Shown: piece by piece, positions 1-9,300 of the stretch
How the letters are laid out: the number at the start of each line of letters is the position of its first letter
Numbering within the stretch: position 1 is the first letter of the stretch
Source: Gemmata sp051859125
GTDB lineage: Bacteria; Planctomycetota; Planctomycetia; Gemmatales; Gemmataceae
Reading direction: 5' to 3'
NCBI RefSeq assembly: GCF_051859125.1
Contig: NZ_JBHYGG010000212.1
Coordinates: 1-64,000, forward strand
Length of the DNA stretch: 64,000 bases
Program-made: the position numbers and the translations under genes
Notes under the pieces: model-generated
The model's database searches: none
The model's input: only the letters and a program-made list of their open reading frames with translations
Told to the model about the DNA's origin: nothing

Positions 1-24
1 CCCGCCCCCACCCCCGAGACCGCC

Positions 25-1353
25 ATGAACCCGAAGACCCACGCGATCACCCGCCGCACCATGCTCCGCGGGTTCGGCGCGACCCTGGCCCTGCCGTACC
101 TGGAAATCATGGGCGGCGGGACCGCCGCGGCCGCGGCCGGCACGCAGGAGCCGCGGCGGCTGGCGTGCTTCTACGTCCCGGGGGCCATCAACCGGCACGC
201 CTGGTTCCCCAGGGACACGGGCCGGAACTACACCCTCGCCGACTCGCACAAGCCGCTCGAGAAGGTCCGCGACGAGTGCTCGGTGCTCACGAACCTGTCG
301 CACATCACCGGCCGCATCTCCGGCCACGTCCACCCGTACAACTGGCTCACCGGCCACAACATCAACATCGTCCCCGGCACGGTCACCAACACCGTGTCGA
401 TGGACCAGGTCGCGGCCAAGCACCTCGGACCGACGTGGGTGCCGTCGCTGGCGCTGTCGTTCGCCGACGGGGTCGGCACCACGACCCTGTCGCGGAACTC
501 GATGGGCGTGGACGTCCCCGCGACGGCGAGCCACCGCACCGTGTTCGAGCGGCTGTTCCCGCCCGCCGACCGGGGGCAACTCAAGGAGGCCGAGGCCCGG
601 CTCGCGCTGAGCCGCAGCGTCCTCGACACGGCGGCCGGCGGGGTGCGGGACGCGCAGCGGCACCTCGGGGCCGAGGACCGGCGCCGGCTCGACCAGTACC
701 TCGAATCGGTCCGCGAGGTCGAGAAGCGGCTCGGCGACAGCCGGGCGATCCTCGACCGCGGCCGCCCGAAGTTCGACGAGGCCGCCGTGAAGGTGGACCC
801 GCAGGCCAAGAACAGCATGCGGGAGCACATCGAGCTGATGACCGACCTCATCGCGCTGGCGTTCCAGACCGACATGACGCGGGTGGTGACGCACTCGCTC
901 GGCGGCGAGGGCGGCCCGAACTACGACGAGTACAAGGACTGGGCGCAGAAGGCCGGCGCGCCGGTCCGCGGGGCGCACGACGTCCACCACAAGGGCAGCG
1001 GCGACCCGGACGCGCCCGACTCCAAGGTGCTCGCGGCGCGGGACGCGATGCTGGTCGGGTGCCTGGCCCGGCTCGTGGAGAAGCTCCGGGGGGTCCGCGC
1101 CGCCGACGGCACGCTCCTCGACCACACGGTCCTGCTGTTCGGGGGGGCGCAGATCTCGAGCCACTCGGGCAAGAGCTTCCCGACGCTCGTGGCCGGCGGG
1201 CGGAAGCTCGGGTTCCGGCACGGCCAGCACCTGAAGTGGGACACCGACAAGAAGCCGATGTCGGACCTGTACCTGACCATCCTCCAGCAGCTCGGCTGCC
1301 CGGTGACGGCGTTCAAGGAGAGCACCGGCCCGATCTCGGAACTGCTCGCGTGA
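25..1353 (+). CDS. DUF1552 family Tat-exported protein
   Basis: A 442-residue protein of the planctomycete-typical DUF1552 family, function unknown. The N-terminus has a twin-arginine signal (TRRTMLRGF, Arg10-Arg11) followed by a hydrophobic stretch ending near the Ala-rich residues 33-40, so export by the Tat route is expected. In planctomycetes DUF1552 genes usually follow a cytochrome-like DUF1592/DUF1588 gene; any such partner would lie before the window. The first ATG is used; the upstream purine stretch gives only a weak ribosome binding site. Family assignment rests on the signal and on the conserved tail that mentions a gene-typical GGAQISSHSG segment. No enzymatic role can be read from the sequence. 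Confidence 0.85.
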   Translation: MNPKTHAITRRTMLRGFGATLALPYLEIMGGGTAAAAAGTQEPRRLACFYVPGAINRHAWFPRDTGRNYTLADSHKPLEKVRDECSVLTNLSHITGRISGHVHPYNWLTGHNINIVPGTVTNTVSMDQVAAKHLGPTWVPSLALSFADGVGTTTLSRNSMGVDVPATASHRTVFERLFPPADRGQLKEAEARLALSRSVLDTAAGGVRDAQRHLGAEDRRRLDQYLESVREVEKRLGDSRAILDRGRPKFDEAAVKVDPQAKNSMREHIELMTDLIALAFQTDMTRVVTHSLGGEGGPNYDEYKDWAQKAGAPVRGAHDVHHKGSGDPDAPDSKVLAARDAMLVGCLARLVEKLRGVRAADGTLLDHTVLLFGGAQISSHSGKSFPTLVAGGRKLGFRHGQHLKWDTDKKPMSDLYLTILQQLGCPVTAFKESTGPISELLA

Positions 1354-1821
1354 GTGCGGCCGTGTTCTCTCCCACGCCGCTGCCGGTAATGATTCTCTAC
1401 GCCTGTGCCCCGGCTGCCGCCGCGGGTTCAGGGTTTGACGCGGCCGCGGCTGTCTCCGCCGCCTCCGGGCGGTCAGTCCCCGCTGCGCCGGTGCTTCCGG
1501 CACACCTGCCCCCGTGGTCGCCACGCTCCCGCCGGTGAACGTCGACCCGCGGGCCTTGGTCGTCACGTCAGTCAGGTCGATGGTCCCGGCGCCGCCGCAG
1601 AGATGCGCGGCAGGGACGACGAACACGTCGCGGCGGCGCATCCGCATGAGCGTACCCCGTGTGGGCCCGGAGTGGCCGCCGGGGGTCGGCGTCACGGCCT
1701 CAGGTGTCGACACGGTCGACACCTGAAGCCCAGCCGGGGCGGTGTCTGCCCCGTGGGGGCGCGCAAGTCCCCGCCGGCCGGGCGTTCGGGTTCGGCCCAC
1801 GCCCCTCCTTTGGAGACGCAC
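1354..1821. other. intergenic stretch without a supported gene
   Basis: All reading frames here are short or have a codon pattern unlike the neighbours. The only clear structure is the palindrome at 1696-1730. Confidence 0.6.
1696..1730. repeat. perfect 12-bp hairpin with extended stem
   Basis: TCAGGTGTCGAC (1700-1711) and GTCGACACCTGA (1715-1726) are exact reverse complements around a 3-nt loop; after one mismatch three more pairs (GGC/GCC) extend the stem. There is no T-tract, so it may be a protein-binding palindrome or a structured RNA end rather than an intrinsic terminator. Confidence 0.75.
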
Positions 1822-2028
1822 ATGGACTGGCGGGACGGCACCACCGGCGGCACGTCGCGGCGACTCCTCACGTTCCCGGCCGCGGTCAGCGCGGCCCCCG
1901 GCGGGTGGGTCCGGGTGGCCAAGGCGGGGGTGATCGGCGTGGGGCCGACCCTGGTCGAGGCCGCCCGCGACCTGGCCAGCAAGCTCACGGTCGCCCTGGC
2001 CCCTCCGCGGCGGCCCCGGCCGGGGTGA
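1822..2028 (+). CDS. small hypothetical protein (68 aa)
   Basis: The ATG at 1822 is preceded by GGAG six bases upstream, which favours this start over the longer reading. The product is a short soluble protein with a segment GVGPTLVEAARDLASKLTVAL that would form an amphipathic helix, and a Pro/Arg tail. I do not recognise a family. It lies between two strong palindromes (1696-1730 and 2099-2139), which fits a small independent transcription unit. Confidence 0.5.
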   Translation: MDWRDGTTGGTSRRLLTFPAAVSAAPGGWVRVAKAGVIGVGPTLVEAARDLASKLTVALAPPRRPRPG

Positions 2029-2098
2029 GAGGCCGAACAAGTGACTGCGGGAGCCGCGGAGCGTGTCCGCCCGGGTTGCGTCAATCGTGACGGAACCG

Positions 2099-2139
2099 AT
2101 CCCGCTCAGGTGCGGGCCGTGCCCGCACCTGAGCGGGAT
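2099..2139. terminator. 19-bp perfect hairpin, terminator-like
   Basis: ATCCCGCTCAGGTGCGGGC (2099-2117) is followed by the loop CGT and then its exact reverse complement (2121-2139). It sits 70 bp after the small gene ending at 2028 and 150 bp after the end of the minus-strand operon, so it could end transcription from either side. No T-run follows. Confidence 0.6.
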
Positions 2140-2290
2140 ACGCCAACCGACATCGCACCCCGCCCCGCCCATCCGGGCGGCATCGCGTTCCGTCGCTTCA
2201 TCATCGGCGGCCACAGCGTGTCGAGCACGCCCGGCTCCGGGCCGCCCTCGATCAACTCCCCGCTACCAGCTTCCCCACTCTTGCCTGCCG

Positions 2291-2758
2291 TCAGATCACC
2301 TCGCCGACGAGGCTCGGCATCCACTCGGCCCGGGTCATGACCCGGTAGTACCGCGTGGCCGGCTCGGTCACCAGGAACACGATCGGGAGCCCGACGCGGT
2401 CCCGTACGAGAAGCCCTTGCACCCCCTGCTTGACCCGGTACCAGACCCCGTTGGCGAGCGCGTACGTGGCGGGGACGAGGACCGGCTCGGGCGACAGCGC
2501 CGACCACTTGCCCTCCTCGACCGACTCCTTCCACGTCCACCCGGTCGGGGGGAGCTTCCGCTCGGCCCGGTCCCGGTTCCCCCACCGGACGATCCGGAGC
2601 CGGCCGTCCCACCACACCGGCAACAGCGTCGGGTTGGCCTGCCAGTAGAACCGGACCTCTTTCTCACCCCCGCGGTCGTGGACCCGGTCCGTCAGTCCGT
2701 ATTGCTCCAGGAGCGAGAGCGGGAGTTCGCTGGTGGCGAGGGCGATCGCGGTACACAC
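2291..2758 (-). CDS. SRAP-like (SOS-associated peptidase-like) protein, divergent
   Basis: Second gene of a two-gene unit, 21 bases behind the Y-family polymerase gene on the same strand. I choose the GTG at 2758 because it gives an N-terminus Met-Cys, and a GAGG lies 8 bases upstream; a TTG two codons earlier is also possible. SRAP proteins (YedK/HMCES) use Cys2 to cross-link abasic sites. Here Cys2, an internal RWG segment and a motif PVLVPATYALANGVWY resembling the SRAP CLVPADGFYEW block are visible, but the catalytic Glu and His blocks are not obvious. The link to SRAP is therefore an inference from the N-terminus, one block and the neighbour. Length 155 aa, shorter than the usual 220. 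Confidence 0.5.
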   Translation of the reverse strand: MCTAIALATSELPLSLLEQYGLTDRVHDRGGEKEVRFYWQANPTLLPVWWDGRLRIVRWGNRDRAERKLPPTGWTWKESVEEGKWSALSPEPVLVPATYALANGVWYRVKQGVQGLLVRDRVGLPIVFLVTEPATRYYRVMTRAEWMPSLVGEVI

Positions 2759-2779
2759 GGCCAAGCCCTCGACGCCACC

Positions 2780-3994
2780 TCAGAAGCACACCTTGCCCCG
2801 CACGTCGCAGATGTCGAAGTTGTTCGCCGGGTCCGCGTACACGGCCGGCAGGTGCAGCGTCGACGCGCTCCGCAGCGTGAACCGCCCGTACCGCTCGTTG
2901 ATCGCGGTCTTCACCCGCGCGACCGCCTCCCGCTTCGGGTCCGGCGGGTTGAACAGGCTCAGCTGGAACCCCCGCGCCCGACGCAACTTCGGGGCGACGA
3001 CGTGCATGTGCGTGGCCGGCTGGTCGGGCCGGTACGCCCGCCGCAGTGCCGTCCGAGCGCCGTCGAGCAACTCGTCGAACCGGTCGGACGGGACGGGCAG
3101 CTTGCACAGGCCGGCCGTGGACCCGCCGTCCTTCCACGCCAGGTGGACGCCCAGCGCGTCGGTGCGGACGTGGTGGAAGTGCAACTCCTCGATGAGCCGC
3201 TCGGTGTGCCGCACGCACCACGCCCACAGCACGCTCGGATCATCGACGTTCCCCATGAGGCTCCCGCCGCGGGCCAGCACCTGGTGGGGTGCGCGCTCGG
3301 GCCGAATGGGCGTGACCGGGTGCCCGTTGAGTTCGAGCCACAGTTCGTGACCTGTCTTCGTGAGGAGCTTCTTGATGAGCTTCCCGTCGGCGAGGGCGAA
3401 GTCGAGGCAGGTGCGGATGCCGTACGGCGCGAGCCGCGCGGCCCGCCGGCCGCCGATGCCGCTGATCTCGGTCGCCGGCATCGTGGCCAGGAGCGCCCGC
3501 TCGTGGTCCCGGTCGGTCACCGTGACCGCGCCGAACGGCTTGGCCGTGTCGCTGAACAACTTCGCGAGGGTCCGCGTCCGGGCCACGCCGATGGTCACCG
3601 GCAGCCCGCACGCTTCGAGGACGTGGTCCCGAACGGCGAGCGCCGCGTCGTGGAGGGACTGACCGGCCCGCGGGGCCTGGGCGCGGAAGAAGAACTCGTC
3701 GATGGAGTAGTATTCGAGCGGGCCGAAGTGCCGGCCCACCGCCTCCAGCATCTTCCGCGACAGGACCTCGTACCAGTAGAAGTCCCGCTTCACGTACACC
3801 CCGTGGGGGCACAGCTTCACCGCGTCCCAGATGGGCGTGCCGGTTTTGACGCCGGCGGCCCTCATCTCGTAGCTCTTGGCGATGACGCACGCCCCGTTGT
3901 TGCCCAACACGCCGACCGGCTTGCCCACGAGGTCCGGGTGCCGCACCCGCTCCGCCGACACGTAGAAGCAGTCCGCGTCCAGATGCCCCACCAT
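2780..3994 (-). CDS. Y-family DNA polymerase (UmuC/DinB-like)
   Basis: Translesion polymerase of 404 aa. The ATG at 3994 is preceded by GGGAGG seven bases upstream; longer readings start inside the divergent gene. Active-site carboxylates are visible: Asp6 and Asp8 in HLDADCFYVS and the YYSIDEFFF motif (Asp99, Glu100). The block GVLGNNGACVIAKSYEMRA is closer to UmuC (VVLSNNDGCVIARN) than to DinB. A helix-hairpin-helix GIGGRRAARL follows near residue 200, then the little-finger region. It should insert nucleotides opposite damaged bases. It is transcribed divergently from the gene at 4128 and leads an operon with the SRAP-like gene; a palindrome at 4013-4032 covers the likely promoter. Confidence 0.9.
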   Translation of the reverse strand: MVGHLDADCFYVSAERVRHPDLVGKPVGVLGNNGACVIAKSYEMRAAGVKTGTPIWDAVKLCPHGVYVKRDFYWYEVLSRKMLEAVGRHFGPLEYYSIDEFFFRAQAPRAGQSLHDAALAVRDHVLEACGLPVTIGVARTRTLAKLFSDTAKPFGAVTVTDRDHERALLATMPATEISGIGGRRAARLAPYGIRTCLDFALADGKLIKKLLTKTGHELWLELNGHPVTPIRPERAPHQVLARGGSLMGNVDDPSVLWAWCVRHTERLIEELHFHHVRTDALGVHLAWKDGGSTAGLCKLPVPSDRFDELLDGARTALRRAYRPDQPATHMHVVAPKLRRARGFQLSLFNPPDPKREAVARVKTAINERYGRFTLRSASTLHLPAVYADPANNFDICDVRGKVCF

Positions 3995-4012
3995 TGCCGA
4001 CCTCCCTGCTGT

Positions 4013-4032
4013 TAGTGATTGGGTGTTCACTA
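4013..4032. promoter_or_regulatory. candidate operator in divergent promoter region
   Basis: TAGTGA (4013-4018) and TCACTA (4027-4032) form a 6-bp inverted repeat with an 8-bp spacer, 19 bases upstream of the polymerase start. On the minus strand a TAATAC box lies just upstream of it. Position and symmetry suggest a repressor site, possibly LexA-type, but the LexA consensus of this lineage is not known to me. Confidence 0.4.
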
Positions 4033-4127
4033 GTAGCGAGAGAAGTATTACACTCAGGGGAGGTGAAGGCCAGCCGCAGGAGGGGGTTGGGCGTGTTCCG
4101 CGATGTTCCGGCCCCGGGTCCCCCGCC

Positions 4128-4538
4128 ATGCACACCCCGCGTTCCACCGTCGAGGCCGCCACACGCGCGGTGGTCGAGGCCCTGTCGAAGCTGAAGCCCC
4201 CGCCGACGGTTCGCGTGACCGACGTCGAGGGGGGCGTGGCGTGCCTGGTGCTCGTGTGGGACGCGAAGCGGGCCATGCCCACGGTCCGGTGGCGGTCCCC
4301 GGGCGGGCGGGCCGGGTGCAAGGCCGACGTGGTGGCGGTGGTCGCCGCGGCCGGCCGGTCGCTGACCCGCAAGGAGGTGCTCCGGGTGCTCAAGGCCGCG
4401 GGGAAGAGGCACGGGCCGGGAACCGTGGCCAAGGCGCTCGCTGACCTGACGGCGGCGGGCGAACTGGTGAACCCGCGGGACCGGAGGGGTTACCGGCTCC
4501 CGGCCTGGAGAAAGGACAGTACCCCGAGCCTGTTCTGA
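4128..4538 (+). CDS. hypothetical protein with C-terminal winged-helix-like region
   Basis: 136 aa from the ATG at 4128. The C-terminal half (residues about 60-125) reads DVVAVVAAAGRSLTRKEVLRVLKAAG then KALADLTAAGELVNPRDRRGYRLP, the pattern of a small winged helix: recognition-type helix, then a beta wing ending in GYRLP. The N-terminal half has a beta-rich segment with Trp residues. I do not know a named family. It is divergent from the Y-family polymerase operon and could share its regulation; a role as regulator is only an inference. Confidence 0.65.
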   Translation: MHTPRSTVEAATRAVVEALSKLKPPPTVRVTDVEGGVACLVLVWDAKRAMPTVRWRSPGGRAGCKADVVAVVAAAGRSLTRKEVLRVLKAAGKRHGPGTVAKALADLTAAGELVNPRDRRGYRLPAWRKDSTPSLF

Positions 4539-4627
4539 GCCCGGCGGGCGTTCGACCTCCGACAACCCGCCGCTGGGTGCGCCCGAGAGCCGGTTGCGCC
4601 GCAACCGCCGTGATGCCGGGACCGGCA

Positions 4628-4656
4628 TTCACGCGGTGCCGGGGCCGGTGTATAAT
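4628..4656 (+). promoter_or_regulatory. sigma-70-type promoter for the RRM gene
   Basis: A perfect TATAAT at 4651-4656 has TTCACG (4 of 6 matches to TTGACA) 17 bases upstream at 4628-4633. It points to the RRM gene, leaving an untranslated leader of about 185 nt, unusually long for a 100-codon gene. Confidence 0.6.
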
Positions 4657-4845
4657 GCCCGCACGCGGACCGACCGGTCCGCCCGTCAGGAGACGATCCG
4701 CGATTGGTCCGCCCATGCTCGCCCGTCCTGTGCCCCCTACCCACAGTACCAAGGGCCGCCGGGCCGTGCGACTCCTGACCCGGCCGCGGCCACTTCGGCC
4801 GTGCGCCGTCCGTTCCCCGGGCCGAACGCCCAGAAGAGAGTTCTT

Positions 4846-5145
4846 TTGAAGAAGCTTTACGTTGGCAACTTGCCGTTCAACGCCACGGCCGACGAGTTGC
4901 GGGAGATGTTCACCCCGTACGGCCGGGTGCTGAGCGCGACCATCTGCTCGGACCGCGAGACCGGGGACAGCCGCGGGTTCGCGTTCGTCGAGCTGGCCGA
5001 GGGGGCCGAGGAGGCGGTCCAGGCCCTGCACCAGGCGCATTTCGGCGGCCGCACCCTGACGGTGAACGAGGCCAAGCCGCGCGAGGGCGGGGTGTCCGCC
5101 GCGGGCCGGACCGGTGCCGGACGCGGGTCCCCCCGCAGCTACTGA
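4846..5145 (+). CDS. RRM-type RNA-binding protein
   Basis: A 99-residue single RNA recognition motif protein. RNP2 is LYVGNL (residues 4-9) and RNP1 is RGFAFVEL (43-50), both with the aromatic residues that stack on RNA bases. The tail is Gly/Arg-rich. The start is the TTG at 4846, giving MKKLYVGNLPF, the usual N-terminus of bacterial RRM proteins; no ATG exists in the right place. The long leader from the TATAAT promoter and the strong hairpin terminator after the gene make it a stand-alone unit. Related bacterial proteins in cyanobacteria are often cold-induced; that is family knowledge, not shown here. Confidence 0.9.
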   Translation: MKKLYVGNLPFNATADELREMFTPYGRVLSATICSDRETGDSRGFAFVELAEGAEEAVQALHQAHFGGRTLTVNEAKPREGGVSAAGRTGAGRGSPRSY

Positions 5146-5161
5146 CCACATCGATCGCCAC

Positions 5162-5211
5162 AACGTAACCGGCCCCGGCAATCCACTTAGGTTGCCGGGG
5201 CCGGTTACGTT
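5162..5211. terminator. 20-bp perfect hairpin after the RRM gene
   Basis: AACGTAACCGGCCCCGGCAA (5162-5181) pairs exactly with 5192-5211 around a 10-nt loop, 16 bases after the RRM stop codon. A short TT but no long T-run follows. Confidence 0.75.
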
Positions 5212-5382
5212 AACCCGAGGTCCGGGCGCCGGGGCGGAGGGGCCCGTTCCAAGTGAGAGCAGTCCCGCCAGCGGGGTCGGGCAAGCCGCTCTGTTCCCCG
5301 GTGACAGGAGCCGCAGTTGTAGTGGTGGGCTCCCGCGCCGCACCGGCTCACGCGGCCGGGGGCCCCGTCAGGAGGTTCGCCC

Positions 5383-5808
5383 ATGACCACCCGCCGCACC
5401 GGGGCCGCCTCGGCCGCCGCACTGCTCGGCCTCGCCCTCTCCGCCCTGGGGGTCGACGCGTGCCTCGGGATCGATGCCCGGGAGGAAGTGCGCGGGCACG
5501 AGAACGACGCCGCGGCCCTCGACGCCCAGCGGGTCCGCGTGCTCCGTGAGGGCGAGGCGTCGGGTCGGGTCGCCGACCGGGTGATCGCCGGCGCGGTGCC
5601 GCTGTCCGCGGCCGTGGACGAGTTGGAACCGGGCCTCCGGGAGCGGCCCGGGTTCGACTGCGCGTGGGCCAACGACCCGCCCCCGACGTTCCGGCACCGG
5701 GTCGCCCGGTACGTCATGATCCGGGTGGGCACCGAACTCGAGCGTGACCCGGGCCGGAGGGACGCGGTCCTCGCTCGGCTCGACGCCGAGTACGCCTCCC
5801 TCCGGTGA
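5383..5808 (+). CDS. hypothetical exported protein (141 aa)
   Basis: ATG at 5383 has a consensus AGGAGG eight bases upstream. Residues 1-27 form a signal peptide (MTTRRTGAASAAALLGLAL) and the mature part is charged and helical, with a pattern EVRGHENDAAALDAQRVRVLREG and a single pair of Cys residues (positions 27 and about 92). No family recognised. It is a single gene followed by a convergent small gene. Confidence 0.65.
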   Translation: MTTRRTGAASAAALLGLALSALGVDACLGIDAREEVRGHENDAAALDAQRVRVLREGEASGRVADRVIAGAVPLSAAVDELEPGLRERPGFDCAWANDPPPTFRHRVARYVMIRVGTELERDPGRRDAVLARLDAEYASLR

Positions 5809-5925
5809 GCGGCCGGCCGGGACGGTCTGGGCTCCACGATCGGCGGGGGTGTGCGGGACCACGATCCCGCCCCGAGTTCGCACGGGGCGACCGTGGGGGC
5901 GGCGTCCGGCCCACGCCGGCGGCGG

Positions 5926-6195
5926 TCACCCGTCCCGCAGCAGGCGCTCGACCCGGGCCATCTCGTCGTCGAGGACGACCAGCGTGCCGGCCGCCCCGGA
6001 CCGGACCAGGAGCATCTCGTCCCGGAGGCACCGGAGTGCCGCACGGCACCGGCACGGGACCGCGTCCTCCGGGGCCGTTCCGGCGGGAACCGCACTGACC
6101 GGTAACCCCCGCAGGGCGTCCGCGTCGGGGAACGCGTCCCGCAGTGCTCGCGCCTCGCGCAACAGCCGCTTCCCACCCATCTCGTCGCGCCCCAT
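5926..6195 (-). CDS. small hypothetical protein (89 aa)
   Basis: The ATG at 6195 has GGGAGGG five bases upstream. The protein is basic and helical; the segment ALRGLPVSAVPAGTAPEDAV is followed by CRCRAALRCLRDEMLLVRSG and a C-terminal LVVLDDEMARVERLLRDG helix. No family recognised. It is convergent with the 141-aa exported protein gene and lies behind the giant surface-protein gene on the same strand, separated by 140 bp. Confidence 0.55.
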   Translation of the reverse strand: MGRDEMGGKRLLREARALRDAFPDADALRGLPVSAVPAGTAPEDAVPCRCRAALRCLRDEMLLVRSGAAGTLVVLDDEMARVERLLRDG

Positions 6196-6335
6196 GTCCA
6201 CCCTCCCGTGGCTCCTCCCGGGTGCAAGGTCGGGTGCCCGGTGTCCTTTGGACGTCAGGATTTCGGACCCGCCGCCGCGAAACTCGGAGAGTTCCGACGA
6301 GTAGTCCGGGGATTTCCGGGGGCGCGCCGCCGGGG

Positions 6336-9300
6336 TCACACGGGGAGACCGGGGGTGACCTCGACGGCGTTGACGATCCACAGGGACGAGCCCGGGGCGG
6401 TGCTGAACGTGACCGTCAGCACCCCGTCGGCCCCCGCCGTGCCGCTCACCGTCACGGTCCCACTGCCGCGGAGCGTCTGCGTGGTGCCACCCACGATCGA
6501 GGCCCGCACGCCCTGGAGCCCCTGGGTCGGGGCCGAGTACGTGTGGACCGTCACCGTGGCCGACTGCCCGGCCCCCACGAACACCTTGAACGCCACCGGG
6601 GTGAGCCCGTACGCATAGTCCCCGAGCACCCGGGCGTCCCCGCCCGCCGGCACCCGGCCCCCCGTGGACCCGCCCACGCTCCCGGTCGTCGCCCACCCGT
6701 ACCCGAGCGCCGCGCTGTACTTGGTCCCGGGCATGACCCGCTCCCACCCGGCCGACTGCTTCCCGATCGAGTTCGCCTTCATGTCGAACCGCCGCCGCGC
6801 CCCGAACGTCTCGCTCGAGGCCGCGAGAGCCGGGTTCCCGAGCGTGTCTTCCGCGGTCCCGGGCGCGAGCGAGATGCTCAGGTTCCCCACCCCGGTGATC
6901 CCGCTGACCGTCACCGTCCGAATCTTCCCGGTGCCTGTGTCCACGCTCACGGTTCCGGTGACCGACCCGGTCGTGTTCAACGTGATGTCCCCGGTGCCGA
7001 GGTCGCTCGCCGCGAACCGGTCGTCGGTGTACGTGACCGTGTACGCAACTACCCCCGGCCCCACCACCACCGGAGCACTGATCGCCACCACCGGCCCCAG
7101 GCCGTCGAACGTGCGGGTCAGTCGAGCCGCCGCGGGGGTGCCGAAGCCCGAGGCGTACTGCCCCGCCCCCGCCCCGACGTCCACGGTCACCGCGCCCTGG
7201 CCGGCGGGCACCACGCCGAACGTGTACGTCGCCCCCGACCCGGCGAAGTTCGTCACCGTCCCGTTCCCGACCACCACGTCGGTCGCCTCGAACCCCGTGA
7301 CCGACTCCGAGAACGTCACCGTCACCGGGATCGGCGACGCGTTCGTCACGGTCGCGGCGGCCGACGCCACCGCCGGCGGGGGGGCCACGGTGAGCGAGAC
7401 GGTTGCCTCGCTGCTGTTGAGGAACCCGTTGCTCGTCGCGAACGTGAACGCGTCCGGGCCGGAGTACCCCGGGTCCGGGGTGTAGACCATGTTCGGGGCC
7501 GTGCCCGAGAGGGTGCCGTGGTCCGGCGGATCGGTGACGGCGTACGTCAGCGGCAGCGCCGGCGTGTTCGGGTCGGTGCCCGTCAACGTGACCGGGACGC
7601 CCGCGCTGTCCTGGCCGAGGGTGAGCGACTGCGCGGCCGCGGTCGGCGCACCGATGGCCGTGAGCGTGACGGTGGTGTCGGTGTAGTTCACCCGGAGCGT
7701 CACGCCCCGGAACGGGACCGTGCTGTTCTCCCCGTACCCGTTGAATACCCCGGTCCGGCTCGTGGCGGACACGATGGTGAACACGTCGCCCGTGCTCGGC
7801 ACGATGCTCCCCGGGAACACGAGTACGAGGCCTGTGCCCGCGAGGTTCACCGTCCCGGCTACGGTCAACCGCGTGTACTCCGTGTCCGCGGTCGTGCCAC
7901 CGAGCGTAAAGTACAGATCCCGGCCGCTGTCGAAACTCAGCCCGGACGCGGTAACGTCCGGGCCGGTGCGGCCCGGGGCATAGGTCTTGAGTCCGTTGCT
8001 CCTTAAGGAGAGTGCGCCGCCGGCGGTGTTAATCGACCCTCCGTCACTGTTCTGGATGATGGAGGGGGCCACGAGTTCGAGCTTTGTGGCGGTGGGGCGC
8101 GACAGGTCGGCCGACACGGTGATGCGCGGGACGCCTGCCGACCCGATCACGAGGGTTCCCGCAGCGACGAGGTCCAGTTCCGCGTCGGTCAGGGCCAGGG
8201 CATCGGTCACGTCGGTGCCCAGGTTGATCGCCCGGAAGGAGGTTACCGGGGCCAGCGTGACCGTGCCGGTGGTGCCGACGCGGCCCGAGGTCAGGACCAT
8301 GTTGTCCGAGTTGATGGTGATGTCCCCATCCGTGCTGGCCCCGACGCCGCCGTCGCGGCCCTGGTCCAGGATGAACGACTTGCCCGGGCCTGTGGTGATG
8401 GTGACGTTGGCCCCGGGCGAGTTGCTGTTGAGGATCGACCCGCCCCTAATCGCGTGGAGGATCTTGACGTCGCCGCCCGCGGTGACCCGGAGCCCCGCCG
8501 CGCCGTTGGCCTCCGCGAACGTCGTGTTGTCCAGGACGATGTCGCCGCCCGCCTCCAGAACGAGCCCCTCCCCGCTGACGTCGCCCCAGGCGCTCGACGT
8601 GCCCAGGGTCAGATGCCGGCCGGCGCGGAGCGTCGCCGTTCCGCCGCTGGACGCGACGGCGTTCCCGTTCCCGCCCTGGGTGACGATGTCGGACGTGCCG
8701 CCCGTCGCCGTCAGGGCGACGTCGCCGGGGGCCTGGACCCCCTGGTTGACCGTGATCGTGCCGGTGGCGGTGACGTCGATGTCCCCCGACGCGCCGGTGA
8801 CCCGCACGCCGGTCAGCGTGCCGTCGACCCCGCCGATCGTGACCGCGCCCGCGTTGCTCACGAAGACGCCGCCGGTGCCGGTCGTCGCTTCGACCTTGTC
8901 GACGTCCGTGTTCACGGGGGCCGCGGACGTGCCGACGCCGGTCGCGGCCGCGAGCGCCAGCGAGGGGGCGGTGACGGCGGTCGCGGTGCTCCCGTCGTCG
9001 GTGATCGCGCCGCCCGCGGTCAGGCCGACGAGCCGGGTCGCGGCGACGCTGCCGACCGCAATGTTCCCGGACCCGGTGGTCGAGGCGGTCACGTCGTGGT
9101 TCGCCCCGCCGGCGCCCACGCCGGTGAGCGAGAGGCTCGCCCCGTTGGTGCCGAGGGTGACCGAGCCGTTCGTGGCCGCGGCCGACGTGACGGCGAGCTG
9201 CGTCCCGCCGACCCGGGTGACCGTCACGTTCCCCGTCGCGGCGGTATTCACGGCACTCGCCGTGGTGGCCGTGAACCCGCGGTTCGCGTTGAGCCGGATG

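Noticed and set aside
2063..4015. 650-codon open frame on the plus strand
   Set aside because: Antisense to the Y-family polymerase and SRAP-like genes, His/Pro/Arg-rich, no domain.
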